This document shows, piece after piece, positions 39,075-52,300 of a stretch of 64,000 nucleotides of DNA (positions within the stretch are counted from its first letter, which is position 1; each line of letters begins with the position of its first letter). The stretch is from Sorghum bicolor (Eukaryota > Streptophyta > Magnoliopsida > Poales > Poaceae), in the NCBI RefSeq assembly GCF_000003195.3, contig NC_012870.2, forward strand, positions 17,414,501 through 17,478,500, given 5' to 3'. A model generated the notes under the pieces. The model ran no database searches. It worked only from the letters and a program-made list of their open reading frames with translations, and was not told the origin of the DNA. The position numbers and the translations under genes are program-made.

Positions 39075-40027
39075 GGAAGAAGTCCCCTCGACTTTCGTAA
39101 AAATCTGTTTTTCATCTCTGAACTTTAAAACCGGGTAAAATATATTTCTAAATTTTTGAAACCATACATAATATTACGTCCCTAACATGGTTATGAGCGG
39201 TTTTGAAGGCAGTTTTGTCTTTTTCATTTTTTATTTATTTTGGCTGAATATTTGTAAAATTATAGTAAATCACATAAAATTCATAAAATAGTAAATCTGA
39301 TTTGTTGGACTCCAGATAAGTAGATCTACATAGTGAACATATAATATAGTATGCTTTAGTACACAATTTTTATTGTAGCTTTAGATCTGTGTTTTTCTAT
39401 AATTAATTAGAATAATTCATAGCTATAGTTTATATGGTCCAATTGTGGTGAATTTTTTATGTTAGACTAATTATTATATATTTAAACTATGGTAAAAATT
39501 TCATACTCATTAGATCATGTATAACTTAGTTATAGATTTATTATAATTTAACAAGCATAAACCTAAATAAATCTATAACTCAGTAATACATGATTCAATG
39601 AGTATAAAATTTTTACTACAACTCAAACATAGAATAATTAGCTCACCATAAAATTTCATCACAATTAGACCATAGAAAATATAGTTATAATTAGTCTAAT
39701 TAATTACAGAAAAACATAGATCTAAAGATGCATCAAAAAAATTGTACTAGAACATACTATATTATATATTCAATATGTAGATCTACTGATCTGAAGTCTA
39801 ACAAAATTGAGTTTTCTATTTTATGATTTTTATGTGATTTACTGTGATTTTTCAAAAAATTCAGCCAAAATAAATAAAGAGAAAAAGGTAAAACCGCTTT
39901 TAAAACCAGATCATGGATGTAATGTGCAGGGTTTTAAAAGTTGAGGGATGTATTTTGTCCGGTTTTAGAGTTTAGGATGAAAATCAGATTTTCGTGAAAG
40001 TTCGCGAAAGTTAAGGGGATTTTTTCC
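39075..40027. mobile_element. Foldback element with inverted arms of about 450 bp
   Basis: Nearly the whole 953 bp is an imperfect palindrome. The left arm (GGAAGAAGTCCCC, then ...CTTTCGTAAAAATCTG) mirrors the right (CAGATTTTCGTGAAAG...GGGGATTTTTTCC). Flanks CTGACGC (39068-39074) and CTGACGT (40028-40034) look like an imperfect 7-9 bp target duplication, which would suit a Mutator-like foldback element. No protein is encoded. Confidence 0.75.
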
Positions 40028-40150
40028 CTGACGTCCTCGTTGTTGTTTCTAGGCTTCTTTTCCGTTCCCTCTCAAAATGAAATCTAACAACAGCCTTACA
40101 GGCCCAGAGCTTTAGCGGAGCATATTTGGGTCTACCGAGTATCAAACAAG

Positions 40151-40639
40151 GGCCTTGTTTAGGCCTTGTTTAGTTCCGAAAAATTTTGGGAAATGGACAC
40201 TGTAGCACTTTCGTTTGTATTTGACAAATATTATCTAATCATGGACTAACTAGACTCAAAAGATTCGTCTCGTCAATTTCGACCAAATTGTGTAATTAGT
40301 TTTTATTTTCGTCTATATTTAATACTCCATGCATGCGTCTAAAGATTCGATGTGACGGAGAATGTGAAAAATTTTGCAAAATTTTCTGGGAAGTAAACAA
40401 GGCCTTAGTTCCGAAAAGTGAAAAAATTTCGGTACTGTAGCACTTTCGTTTATTTGTGACAAATATTATCCAATCATGAACTAACCAGAATCAAAAAATT
40501 TATTTCGTGATTTACAATTAAACTGTGTAATTAGTTTTTGTTTTTGTCTATATTTAATGTTTCATGCATGTGTCACAAGATTCGATGTGACGGAGAATCT
40601 TGAAAACTTTTTGGTTTTCAGGGTGTACTAAACAAGGCC
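40151..40639. mobile_element. GGCCTTGTTTAGTT-family element, outer copy of a nested pair
   Basis: The outer element has target duplication AAG (40148-40150, 40640-40642). It is split after its first 11 bases by another family member. Confidence 0.92.
40162..40404. mobile_element. GGCCTTGTTTAGTT-family element, inner copy of a nested pair
   Basis: It is inserted in the TTA of the outer copy's terminal repeat, duplicating TTA (40159-40161, 40405-40407). Removing it restores a normal outer end. Confidence 0.93.
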
Positions 40640-40642
40640 AAG

Positions 40643-41580
40643 GTTCCTCAAAAAAAAAACAAACAAACAAACAAGGTGCATTCTTCGCAAGTAATCATCA
40701 TGATATATCAGATATCACATCTTTTCCATGATCCCTTTTACAAGAGTGAAAAGCTCAGATTGTGATTAGTTGCCCTCGTATATAAACCTCGTTCTTTTTT
40801 TCTGAATGAACAGACACGTGATTGTGCACTATTTCTGATACAGAAGAAACTTCGTCGCAAAAAAAAAAGTTACAAATAGACGGACCTAGGAGACCGACAA
40901 AGCCGATACTGAAAATAAGCTGTACTTGTCGTTTTCAACCACTTTTCGAGAAATAACTTTGACTTAATATATATATTAAAATATATTAATACATATAGTA
41001 CATAATTTTAAATCTAGTTTTTTAATAACTTTATTTGGAGATATAAATGTTGTATATATTTTCTATAAATCGAGTTAAATTTATAGAACGTACACTAACT
41101 ACGACAGTTATTTAGGGATGGAATGACTACACATACAAAAGGAAATTGAACGAGGTCGTAAAAAACTTTACACCGGCCAGGCAGCCAAGCGTCACTCCTC
41201 TTTTTTAATCTTTCGAACGAGATCCAAAGTCTGACAACTCTTTTCGCTGAAAAGTGTGTAAATTCCTCTCATTCTAAATCGCCCAATTTATTGAAACTCC
41301 AAAAGTTGTATTAGAAAAACTAGTGCGGACAGTCCGCGCCCAAAGTTCTGGGTTCTGGCACCAGGTCGTGTTATGTTCACTTGTACAGTGGCTGAAGCAT
41401 CAAGCATAAGTTGTGGTTTGTATTTACCGCAAGCATATGCCAATCAAAGGTGTTCGCGACCTTTTGCCGGCCGGACCGCGTCCTATCTGGCAAGCACACA
41501 GTAGGAATTCGCGTCAGATACATATACGATTAAGAGAAAAAGGACTGGAATGACAACAAGAAGCGATGTGGGACACTTTA
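40643..41580. other. Intergenic and 3' flank of the TBP gene
   Basis: AT-rich with no convincing ORF. The 3' untranslated region of TBP should occupy roughly the last 150-300 bp, but no end signal stands out. Confidence 0.4.
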
Positions 41581-43552
41581 TTACCTAATATACTGCTGCC
41601 GTTTCCTGAACTGCACGAGCATCGGGTATATGTTCTCGAAGGCGGTGTATATCTCTTCCCGCACCTTGGCTCCAGTGAGGACGATCTTTCCAGAGACGAA
41701 GATGAGGATCACGATCTTGGGCTCCACCATACGGTAGATCAGTCCAGGGAAGATCTCTGGCTCATACTGTCAAACATTAGGAGAGCAACAGGTTAATAAG
41801 TTTTTCAGGTCAATGAGGATCAATAACGACAAGGCACACAAGTTTTGAACTGAAGAAAGAGTCGAGGATCGAGCTCTAAATTGTTGCTGATTCCGCAGCT
41901 ACGAAACTTACATTGGCAAATGTGCCACTGGCCAAAGCGAGGCCCTCCAGACGAATAGGAAATTTGACATCACATGACCCAACTATATTCTGGATCTTGA
42001 AATCCTGCATGTCACCAGAACCCATTGAATCAAGGTAAGAGATCAGGAATCCTTTTCCTTTTCTGAACGAATCAAACTATCAAAGTGACAAAAAGCAATA
42101 CCTTGAACCGAGCTGATTGGAAACCGAGCTTGTGGACAATGCGCGCAAACTGCAATGGAGGATAGCATTAAACGCCATATACATACATAATATTAGTCAC
42201 ACGGCAAAATTCAGCAAACAACCAAAATTGGCATCCATCAACAGTTTATCTCTGCATGACGAAACAATATGACAAGATTTTACCTTCCTCCCAGCAAGCC
42301 TCGAATGTTCTTCGCTTTTCGCTCCAGTGCAAACCATCTTCCCTGAAGCAAATACCAATGCTGTTGTCTTCGGGTCCCTTATCCTCACGATAACCGCAGC
42401 GAAACGCTGTCAAGTATAAAAGGTGTTACGGTGAGACTGCAGTTGATAAACAAATGTAATTATAGTTCCATGGAAAATGTCCAAGGTAAATGAAAAATCA
42501 GTAGCGGCACTGATCAATATATGATACCTTTGGGTTGTACTCTGCGTTACGAGCACCGCTGGCTATTTGTTGCAGATCCAACTTGCAGCCCAAATTGACT
42601 GTTGATACGATGTTCCTGATACATCAAACAAGAGGCTGGTTAGGACTCCATTACTTCAAACTAGGAAGCAAATTAAAGAAGCAATCACCTATCAACCCTT
42701 TTGAAATTAAATCAAGAAAAAAAACATCACAAAGCAACAGCAGCTCTCTTTACCTCAAAAAGGAAAGAAAAACAGCAATACTTTTACAGCCAGATGATCA
42801 ACAATGGTGGCATGCTAGTCCCTTTTGGTGCAAGTTCAGCACACTTTAATCTCCCCATGTCATGCTAAGGAGTAAGGATCAGACAGGCCATGCATAATTC
42901 CCCTACCCCACGGAGATATAACGACTGCTATTTCGTACTATACTTGACTAACTAGATTAGTAGATATGCAATCCAAAGATTGAGCTCTCAGTGTCTTCGT
43001 AAAGAGGTGGCTAAATTCAGCGCATGCAGAACGTTCAGTCGCAATCGGTTCAGATGTTCGAGCAAGGAACACTACTACACGAGAACTCGAATCCTTTTCA
43101 TAACCCTGACAGGATCAGACACGAATCACCCCCCCCCCCCCCTGACGCAACGCGCAAACGCCCCGAATTGGTTCCCAATCCGCACGACGCCAACCCCCTC
43201 AATCCCTCCCGGTGCGCAAAACCAAGAGCCCGGTGTAATTGAGTACAAATTTTACCCGGTCCCCAATTCCCATCATCCACAAAAACGTCCCACCCAATTC
43301 ATGCCCTCGCGTCAAGTTTTCAACATCCCCACTGAAAGCAACCCCCCACGCGCGTCACACCGCAATCGGGAGCTCAGGGACTCACTGGAGTGTGGGGACG
43401 AAGCCGGACGGGTGCCTGGCGAGGTCCACTCCGGGCTGATGCGCGTCGTTCATCGCCGGCGCCGCGGCTTGTCCTCCTCCTCCTCCGCCCCACGCCCCGC
43501 TCCCGCTGCGCAGCCCCAGCCCCATCGGACCCGCGCCCGCCGCGGAAGCCAT
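41581..43552 (-). CDS. TBP: TATA-box-binding protein (TBP), divergent paralogue
   Basis: Six exons on the minus strand: 43552-43386, 42615-42528, 42406-42284, 42149-42102, 42004-41912 and 41766-41581. They give 234 aa with all introns GT-AG. The first 55 residues include a Gly-rich stretch and then [14 protein letters not shown], the start of the conserved core. Both TBP repeats are present. The four DNA-intercalating phenylalanines are kept at F87 and F104 (RFAAVI, LVFASG) and F179 and F196 ([16 protein letters not shown]). TBP is the nuclear basal factor of TFIID and of the Pol I and Pol III complexes that bends promoter DNA. Most plant TBPs are about 200 aa, so this one is about 34 residues longer at the N-terminus. 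It also departs from the usual sequence at QQIASGARN and [10 protein letters not shown] and ends in QQYIR. It looks functional rather than pseudogenic: no stops, and every splice site is intact. Confidence 0.95.
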
Positions 43553-43785
43553 GAGAGAGGACTCGGCGCGAGGCGCAGGCGTCGGGAGCTCGGAACGGAG
43601 GCAGACGGTTTTGAATGGGGGTGGGTTTTATTGGCGATCGAGAGAGGTTTGGGCGCGCGGCGCGGCGGCCTTGGTGAGTTGGTTGGGCTCGAGTTCGAGC
43701 AGGCTAGGGCTTGGATTCAACCGACTTGATTGATGATTTGAGGTCTGTTTCGGGAAGAAAGAAGAAGACGGGGGCGGGTCTCTGG

Positions 43786-43792
43786 ATTTATA
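43786..43792 (-). promoter_or_regulatory. Candidate TATA box of the TBP gene
   Basis: TATAAAT reads on the minus strand about 235 bp upstream of the TBP start codon, inside GC-rich sequence. This spacing suits a leader of about 200 nt. The call rests on motif and position only. Confidence 0.5.
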
Positions 43793-44171
43793 GACGCGGG
43801 CTGGGCTCCGGCCGAGTCCGGGTAGGAGGAGGTGGAACTGGAGTGCGGGACGGCGGACAGCCCGGCAAGAAGGGTTTCAAGTCCGAGTCGTCAGCTTCGC
43901 GTGTTTGAGTGGGCCGGGAAAGAGGCAAAGAGAGCAAGGACGCCGGTTTTCGCTGGGTCGCAGAAAACTTCAAGAGACACAGGTGGGTCGAATGCCACCT
44001 TTTTATAATTTTTTTTATGAGATTTAGTGTCAATGAAGGTTTTATTGAAGTTTATAGACATAAATTAAGCTAATGGAACATAGTATTGATACAGAAAGAT
44101 AAGATTAAATTTCATGGGATCAAGTAGGTTTCAGGGCATGGATAGTAACGTAGTCAGCGGGTGGTGAAATA

Positions 44172-44416
44172 CTCCCTCTATACCTATAAAGAAAGTCGTT
44201 TTGAGTCAAACATTGGAAATATAAATCGTCAACAACTTTTAAGTTGTTGAGTTTGAAAATGTCAAAATCACATGAATAGATTTGTCTTGAAAAAAACTTG
44301 CATAAAAATATACATGTACCACTTTTTAATAAATACTTTATAAAAATAAGGAATCAAAGTTATGCTTTATAGACTGTCGTTGTTCTAAACAACTTTCTTT
44401 ATAGGTATGGAGGAAG
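44172..44416. mobile_element. Stowaway-type miniature element
   Basis: CTCCCTCTATACC and GGTATGGAGGAAG ends with TA on both sides (44170-44171, 44417-44418). It lies between the TBP and ETFQO genes, upstream of TBP. Confidence 0.9.
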
Positions 44417-44989
44417 TACTACTCTCTCTCTCTCTCTCTCAGTCCCACAAAGACCGTCATTGTAGGACCACTGAATTGCACAAAATGAGTTGATGTGTCG
44501 CTCCCTTTGGTGCAACAAGTACCAGCTTAACGGGTCCGAAAGCATGAAACTTAATGTGCCTATGTTCATTTGGGAAAGCTTCTCTATCTTTTTTGGCTTA
44601 ATTACTTGGGTCCAAGACCTGGCCTAGCCAGTTTGAAAACTGACATTGGGTTTGTTGCTGCTTTTTAGCATCCAAACTTTGGAGAAAAAAAAATACCTTA
44701 ACCCAATAAAAGATCTAACAAATTGTGATTTTTGTCGAGGCCTCACAACTCCATAAGGATCAATTCCAGACATGGATCAACCATCCTGGTTGGACGTGGA
44801 AACCGACCTGGCTAGTTTTGATTCAGTATGTTGTCCTTCGCATAAAAATATCAAACCTGAATCAAACGGGCTTCAAAAAGCATGAAATTCGGTTAAGAGG
44901 TTCATAGCATCATATAAAAACAAGTCCAACAAAAAAAACGCTTCAATCGAAGAAGCAAGTCGACCTGGCGGTAGTACATATCTCTTTTT

Positions 44990-45405
44990 AGAGATGGGCG
45001 AAATATTTTTTTCACAGGTAGGCGCCACACTCGCCTCTTTTCTCTTTCTCAACTCTAAAACTAAACAAATCACCTTTCTTAACTTTTCAAACTGTACATT
45101 TCATGATTTACTCATGCGGAATCCAATAAAATTAAAATTTTCTATTTTATGATTTTTCTATAATTTATTATAATTTTTCAAAGATTTAACCAAAAAATTA
45201 AAAAGAAAAAGAAAAGGACAATGCCACCGTAATTATGGCAAAACCACTATTTACTATAGTAAAACCACCTTCAAAACCACTTTAAGAAGGTAAAATACAC
45301 TGTTTGAAAAGTTAAAAAGTGGTGGTTTATCCGGTTTTGAAGTTAGAGGAAGAGAAAACGGACTATTATGAAACTTAGAGAAGAAAAGGTAGACTTTTTC
45401 CTTCC
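44990..45405. mobile_element. Degraded foldback-like repeat
   Basis: Inverted similarity occurs between CTCGCCTCTTTTCTC...AACTTTTCAAACTG and the stretch ending near 45,390. Words are shared with the element at 39,075 (CCGGTTTTGAA type). Boundaries are unclear. Confidence 0.4.
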
Positions 45406-45445
45406 GTTACGGGGTGAATGCCCACAGCCCACCCGCCGTAAGGGG

Positions 45446-45570
45446 GTGTTTGGTTGGAGGTGCTAAAATTTAGCAGGTATTATAGCACATTTGTAAGTAT
45501 AATAATTAGTGTCCAATATGAACTAATTAGACTTACAAAAATCGTCTCACCAATTATTCTCTTACTATGT
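45446..45570. mobile_element. Half of a GGTGTTTGGTT-type miniature element
   Basis: One end (GGGGGTGTTTGGTTGGAGG) and core words such as GTGTCCAATATGAACTAATT are present, but the opposite end is missing. Confidence 0.45.
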
Positions 45571-46311
45571 TTTCGATGAGATATATATGTTAAAAAAAAA
45601 CAGGTCGAACCAAAATAGGGTCTAAATTTGGGAGAGAAAAAAAAAGAGCCGGCGCAAAGCCCGCCTTGCAGGCCCGCTGTCGAGCCTATACCCATGTCGG
45701 GGCCCGTAACCCCACACCGCCACTGGATGAGGTGCAGGTGTCAGGACTCTCAGGAGGCCGCAGCGCCGGCAGATGGATAGATTGGGCGTGGGAGCGACAG
45801 GATGGATGCACGGGCGGGCGGGCGGCTGGGTCCGTTGGGACTTGGGAGCTGGGCTTAGCGCCTGCACCGCATGGAGATCAGAGAGGACTCGATTTCATGA
45901 TATGTTCAAAACGCGTATTATGGCTCATCACATGCCGTGCTGTTCGTCACTGTATACCAGAATGGCAGACTGCACCTCTTACCACCCTTCGTTTTGGCCA
46001 GATCTGTATTACAGCCCATGTTATTGATCGACAAATTGCATCCTCCAATAATTTTACATCCACGACACCCACTCGACCAATTGCTTGTGCCATCCATGTT
46101 AAGCACGCTTTGATCCTGATCGGTACATAGCTCTAGGAACATCCTGACATCCTGTCTACTGCTTAGGGAAGTTGCTTATTGCTAGATACTTGATGCAACC
46201 TCCAACCCAATTACCCAGGTTTGGGTGGGGATTTGGTCCAGTGTGCCACCCGTGGTGAATGAGCTGTTATTATTTTGAAGGCATCATGTTTTTTTTTTCC
46301 TTTCAAGTATT

Positions 46312-49300
46312 CTACATTACTGTGTAACCAGGGCCGCCTCCACCTTCTGGAACAGTCCACTCGATGTTCTGCTTTGGATCTTTGATGTCGCAAGCCTGAA
46401 GATACAGCGAGCAAATAATTCAGGTTGGATGGCCCAGCAGACGCTAAAAAGGTATAGATAAAGCGAGCAAATAATTCAGGTTGGATGGCCCAGTAGACGC
46501 TAAAAAGGTATAGTCTGTCCAAAAAGGAAGAGCAAGCCCTAAAAAGCTCGTCACCATCAAGATCACAGGAAACAGTTGTGTGCCTAGTATAATTATCAAT
46601 ATCAAAAGGCTAGATCTATATATTATTTCTATAGTAAAGTGAACGGAGGCCAATATTTTTTCCAGCCATTGCAAACCTTTGATCAAAATGCATGAAACAC
46701 ACAAACAACGGGTACAAATTTTCATGCACATATCTAGGTGGCTGAAAAATCTCACCCACAAAATGAGAAAATTACCTTGCAATGAAGACAATTCTGTGCA
46801 TTTATTTGAAGCTTTGGGTCACCTTTTTCGTCAGAGACATATCTACACGAAAACAGGCATAACCAATATTGATCAGCAAACTATTGGCCACTAAGCATTT
46901 TAGCATCATTGATGCATGAATGGACCAACAGGAATTCAACAAGGTGTGGCTACTTTACATACTCGTAAACCCGGGCTGGGCAATAGCGTGATTCTGGCCC
47001 CGCATACAGTGGAACATTTACTTGTTCCGGTATTGTAGGATCCCTCAAGCGCAGATGAGGTGGCTGATCATGCTCATGGTTTGTATTGCTCCTGTACCAA
47101 AGGAATAGCGGATGGAGAGAAATACAGATTGAAAATATACTCTCGTAAGTGCATTTCTAGACTACAATTTTTTTCTCAAACATGCAGGAGAGCAGCGTAT
47201 CATTATATTAAAGAAGGTAAAAGGGTAAAGAACCCTGGTTACACCAACACCCACACACCCAAAGGATCACAAAATTACTTGCGCGCCTTTTTGTTACATA
47301 TACACAAGACCTGGAATGACCTAGCCCCTTGGAAGACTACAATATACAGGCTGGAGTAACTGTAAGATAAAAAAATGATTGGTTGGTTAGGATTATTTAG
47401 GCAAATCTCAGAGTCGCACATTTGGGTAATCAACCTTATACCAATAATACCATGTTAGACACACTAAAGCATATAACATACTTGTTACCAGTTACCCCAT
47501 AAATGGCAAAGCAATAGTCAACAAGCACAAATATGGAGCGCATACAAAGAAAAGAAGGTTGTCTCTTGCTGCAGACATTACCTGTATAAAGATGTTGGGA
47601 CATCAAATGTTATCTGTCCATCTGGTTTAGGATATTGAATAGGCACATGCAGATTGGCCGTCTGTGCACAAGGAAGTCTTTTGTCAGTCTCAATAGATAA
47701 TGTCATGAAGCAGTTATCACTACAAGCAACAGCAGCACTGCAAACTCACGTCTGTTGCTTCATGATCGGGTCTCCCGTGCTTCAATGTATAAGGTGACTT
47801 CCCTTTGAATATGTAGCTAAAAGTTCAAAATATAGACATGACTCGGTGAATGGAATAGAAATATCTCAATGACTAAGCTCAAGTAATTTTCTTAATAGGG
47901 ACCTCACCGTTCCAGTGCAGACAAAGCCATGCCCGGAATAAATCCATATTCAAATGCCTGGGGGAAAAAAGGTAATAAAGACATATTCAACTTACTATGT
48001 TCGGGGGAAATAAGATAGCAGAATTGCCTTCTTTTCCCCCTCAGCATACAGAACTTGATATTTAACCAGATACCAAAGGTAAGTTTGTTTGGAAAACTCA
48101 ACCATAAAATAACCACATACTGGTCTATAGTTCCTAGCTTTATGAAGTTCTTCCCATATCCATGACTTCTTGAGGTTCTCCCAGTACAGTTCCATCGAAG
48201 ATCCTTCAACAAGGGACTTGAAAGTTGCTTCCGCCGCAAGCATACCTTTTTTACACATCCATCCCTTTAGTACAAGGCTTATCAATAAACTACTCCCTCC
48301 AGTCAACAATATATGATGTTAGGACACGATAATTAGTGCAGTGTCCTAACACCATTTACTGTTTACTAAGTTGGAATCTAAAATTAGCATTCCACCAAAA
48401 ATAATTAACACAATTTCAACATATAATCAGAAAAAGAATGAGCATTGAAAAAGGATTTCAAGCAAAAGACAGAGCAGAGCGGTGATGAGCAGAGATATAA
48501 CATGAACCATGAAGCTGAGCTAAGCAACAGAGTTGACAATTAAGTTATCTGCAAGCACTAGTAAAATTCCAAACAAACTAACATTACAGTAGAAAGATAC
48601 CTGATTTCATAGCCGTATGGGTTCCTTTTATTTTGGGAACATTTAGAAATCCTGCAGAGCATCCAATAATTGCACCTCCAGGGAAAACTGGATATGGTAT
48701 TGACTGAAATTTAACATGAACTCATCATTGTCACATTATTTTCTTTTTCGAACACGCAAAAGAGTTGTGTATCATTTCATTAATACAAGAGAAGAGAAGA
48801 AAACAGGAGTGAAAAGGAGGAGTCCTCCCACCCGAAGATACCTAAACTCTAAAAGAGAAAAACCAGAAAAAGGCAGAAAAGGCGAACAGCTACCCTAAAC
48901 TAAAAACACACAACTCTTGTAAAATCCCTGACCAGGAGCTCTTGGAGATATTTTAGTAATAATTGTCAACAAAAACACAAACTTAGACAGGTACTGAAAC
49001 TCGCATAGGACAATAAATGAGTACCACGCTTTACAAAGGTCATATCGTGTAGTTAACCATGTTATGAGGTGAAATATAAGTGACACATATGTACAATGCT
49101 TGAAATAAAAGAAACTTGATATGGATAACAGATCGAGCTTATGTGTCTATTTGCTACAGAATTGCCAAATTGAAATGTCATCTTACCTGGAAACCACCTT
49201 CATTGAGAGTACGCGCACCATACTGAATAGCTGTTCCACCTTCCAAAAGTTCTCTGACAGCAGGGTGCTGCTTAAATTTCTGAAATATGGTTGCACAACA

Positions 49301-52300
49301 TTTAGAGGAAAATAGGTCCATTCTATTTATTAATCCACAGAATCACAGTAAATCAGTCCGTATTCTAAAGTACCCATCCTTAATCTCAATTAGCAATGAG
49401 CAAGATCTCTAAGCCTTCTAAATTGTAGCATAAACTAAACTAGGTAGGGGTACTTCAGGAAGGCCTCTCTATTGAAATCTTTATAACATCCTATTAACCC
49501 TTAAAGAAAGACAAGTGGAGTACTTGCCATCAAAATGCATCGACAAAGAAAAACACATACCTGGAATTCATCATAGGGACTAAGGAAAGGATTTCGATAA
49601 TTCAAAGCAACAACCAGACCAATCGCTAACTGAAAAATGAGAGGAGATAATACATTAAGTACAACCACTTACTACTTAGCCATCAGTGATCTAAACGTAT
49701 GAATAAACATTGCAGGAAGTTAGATTATGAAAAGAAACACATATCTATCCAGCCTGCAATTAAACGCCCTGTGATAAGTGATCAATTGGTGGTTTGAGTC
49801 TCCTTTTGGGCACAAACTAAACAGAAGTTTTTTCTTTTGCCATATTGCGCTAAGTAGCCAACTTCGCTAAGCAAGAGCAGCGGAAAATAAAGCTAATGTT
49901 GCTTAGTCTGCGTATAATGCAACCTACAATCTGATATTTAGTGTGCTTTCTCCTTTATCAGAAAAACAAAACCCAAGGATAGAATACATCTTTATTTATG
50001 TGGCAGAGCTCATGCATAATACTTGAATACCAGTTTGCATCTCTAACAGAACAGTTACCTGTCTATCATCAAGGTGGTATAGGAATGATCCTCCATATGT
50101 TTTAGTGTCCAAAGGCCATCCAACAGTATGAATAACAGAACCTGGCTTGTGCTTTCCTTCTTCAATCTCCCAAACCTAAAGAACAGAATGCACTTATATG
50201 AGTGGCATTAATAACTCATCTAGAAGTAGTTAGGAGAAAAGGTTTAAGGATGCAAAAGTTTATAAAGAGAGCTCATGAGTCACAGTTCAATAAACTGAAA
50301 TACAAAGGGAAAGGGAATAGTTTGGAATGAAAAAAAAGGGCATGGTGAAATTCTTCAGAAACATTGACAAAGCAAAAAAAACACAGATCTGTGAAATAAC
50401 AGAAACATAGATAATCAAAACTAAAACTATATTAAAACAACAGACCTACAGCATATATGGCTTATTGTCTGTATAATGATGAATTGACATAATTCAGGGA
50501 CACAGTCTTCTGTTTTATGGGGGATATAAGGTTGCTTCCATCAAGACTGAGAACAAGGCAGGTATTAACGGATATGAAAATACCTCCTTAATTCCAAGAG
50601 CATATGTCTGATGTTGCCCTTGCCCTCTCTCTCTGAGCTTGTGATTTCTTATTATTTTCTGAAATATGATTAGGCCTTAGCATCAAACTGCAAGCATAAT
50701 AATAATAATAATAAATTGTTAAATACCAAAAAAAATGAAACTAGCATTCCACATGCTGACCTCTGATAATGAACCTCGGCAACCCTCAGCAAAGAGTGTT
50801 ATTCGCCCTGTATTTTCAAATTAGCTGGCCATGAGCATAGATGCATGAGTGGAACACACAGAACGGAAAAGCAAGTTATCAATTTATATAAATAAAATAA
50901 GTGTGGGTATTGCCCGTCTACCCAAATTCCAAACAAGTTAAAAAACACCACTAATAAAATCAATATGCGCTAGACAGATGATTATCTCTGCTATATAAGG
51001 AGCAAAGGTTACTTGCCTCTTAGTTCTACGCCAGGTTGGAAAGTTTCCCTTTTGGTACCATCCTTAGCAATACCAACATCATTGGTTGCGACTCCTGTAA
51101 CTATTTGATTTTCATCATAAAGTATCTGTTAGAGAAGAATTCAGACAAATATTAGTCCTTCCACATAAGGGTTTCTAAAATGAAGAATGATGGTACCTCA
51201 CTAGCAGCAAAACCTGGATATACTTCAACACCCAACTCTTCAGCTTTTGTGCCCATCCATCGCACCAATTGGCTCAAGCTGGACGCAAGTAAATGTTTCA
51301 GCTAAGCCTGACCCTCTAGAACAGTTGGAATGCCAGCCAGACTTCTTTAGAAGGCGTGGATCTAGATGATGAACACAGCAAAATGTTGGCACCTGATCAC
51401 GTAGTTTCCTTTGTTGTCAAATGGAGATGGCAGTGTCCATGCTTGGTTCTTTGTTAACAGCCAGAACTTGTCAGATGAGACAGGAACTCTGATTGGAGAC
51501 TGTCAAACACAAAATAGCCACATTATAACAAACAGCTCATTACATGGTTTCCAATCTGCATTCCTGACAAGAAAATAATTCAAGTAATGCGCATACAGCA
51601 AGATAGATGTATCCAACAAAATGTACTCAACTGTGCAATTCAAATTCTCGGAAGGATTGGATTTCCAATAAAATCAAAAGTACAGCCATAGAGACTAGCA
51701 ATTGGAATTGTCGTAGATGCGAATTGAAAACTAGATAAAAAAAAGTCACGATCAGTTGAATGAATCTAAGTCAAGTGTGAAGCGAATGAACCACGAGCTC
51801 ACAGAGACACAGGTATATATGCATGAGAGATTATTCAATAAAATAAATAAACTCGTCACAGTTCAGAAGACCAGAAATGCGTACATCCTCTTGCCTCCAG
51901 TTGGGAATGAGCTCGTCCAAGGCTCGGGGCTCAAACACATTCCCGGACAGCACATGAGCCCCTGCAGCGCAACCAGAAAATTGCCCAAAATCAGACGACG
52001 CAGAGCACATAGCTACTCCCGAAGAAAATGGAGGGAAGCGTGTTATGCGAGGCGGCGCCCGCACCGACTTCGGAGCCCTTCTCCAGGACGCAGACGGAGA
52101 GGTCGGCGTCAGCGGCGCGGCAGAGCTGCTTCAGCCGGATCGCGGCGGCGAGCCCCGCGGGCCCGGCGCCCACGATGACCACGTCGTAGCTCAGCGCCTC
52201 CCGCCCGCTGCAGAGCCACCTAGTTGTGGCGCCCCAGCCAGGCGCGAGGTGTCCGCCGCGGGGAGGAGCGGACGATGCCCTCGCCGCCGCCGCCGACAGC

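Noticed and set aside
46953..46959. GT at 46958 as donor of ETFQO intron 16
   Set aside because: It gives a stop in the next exon. The donor GTATGT four bases earlier keeps the frame and the conserved YEYVSDEKG.
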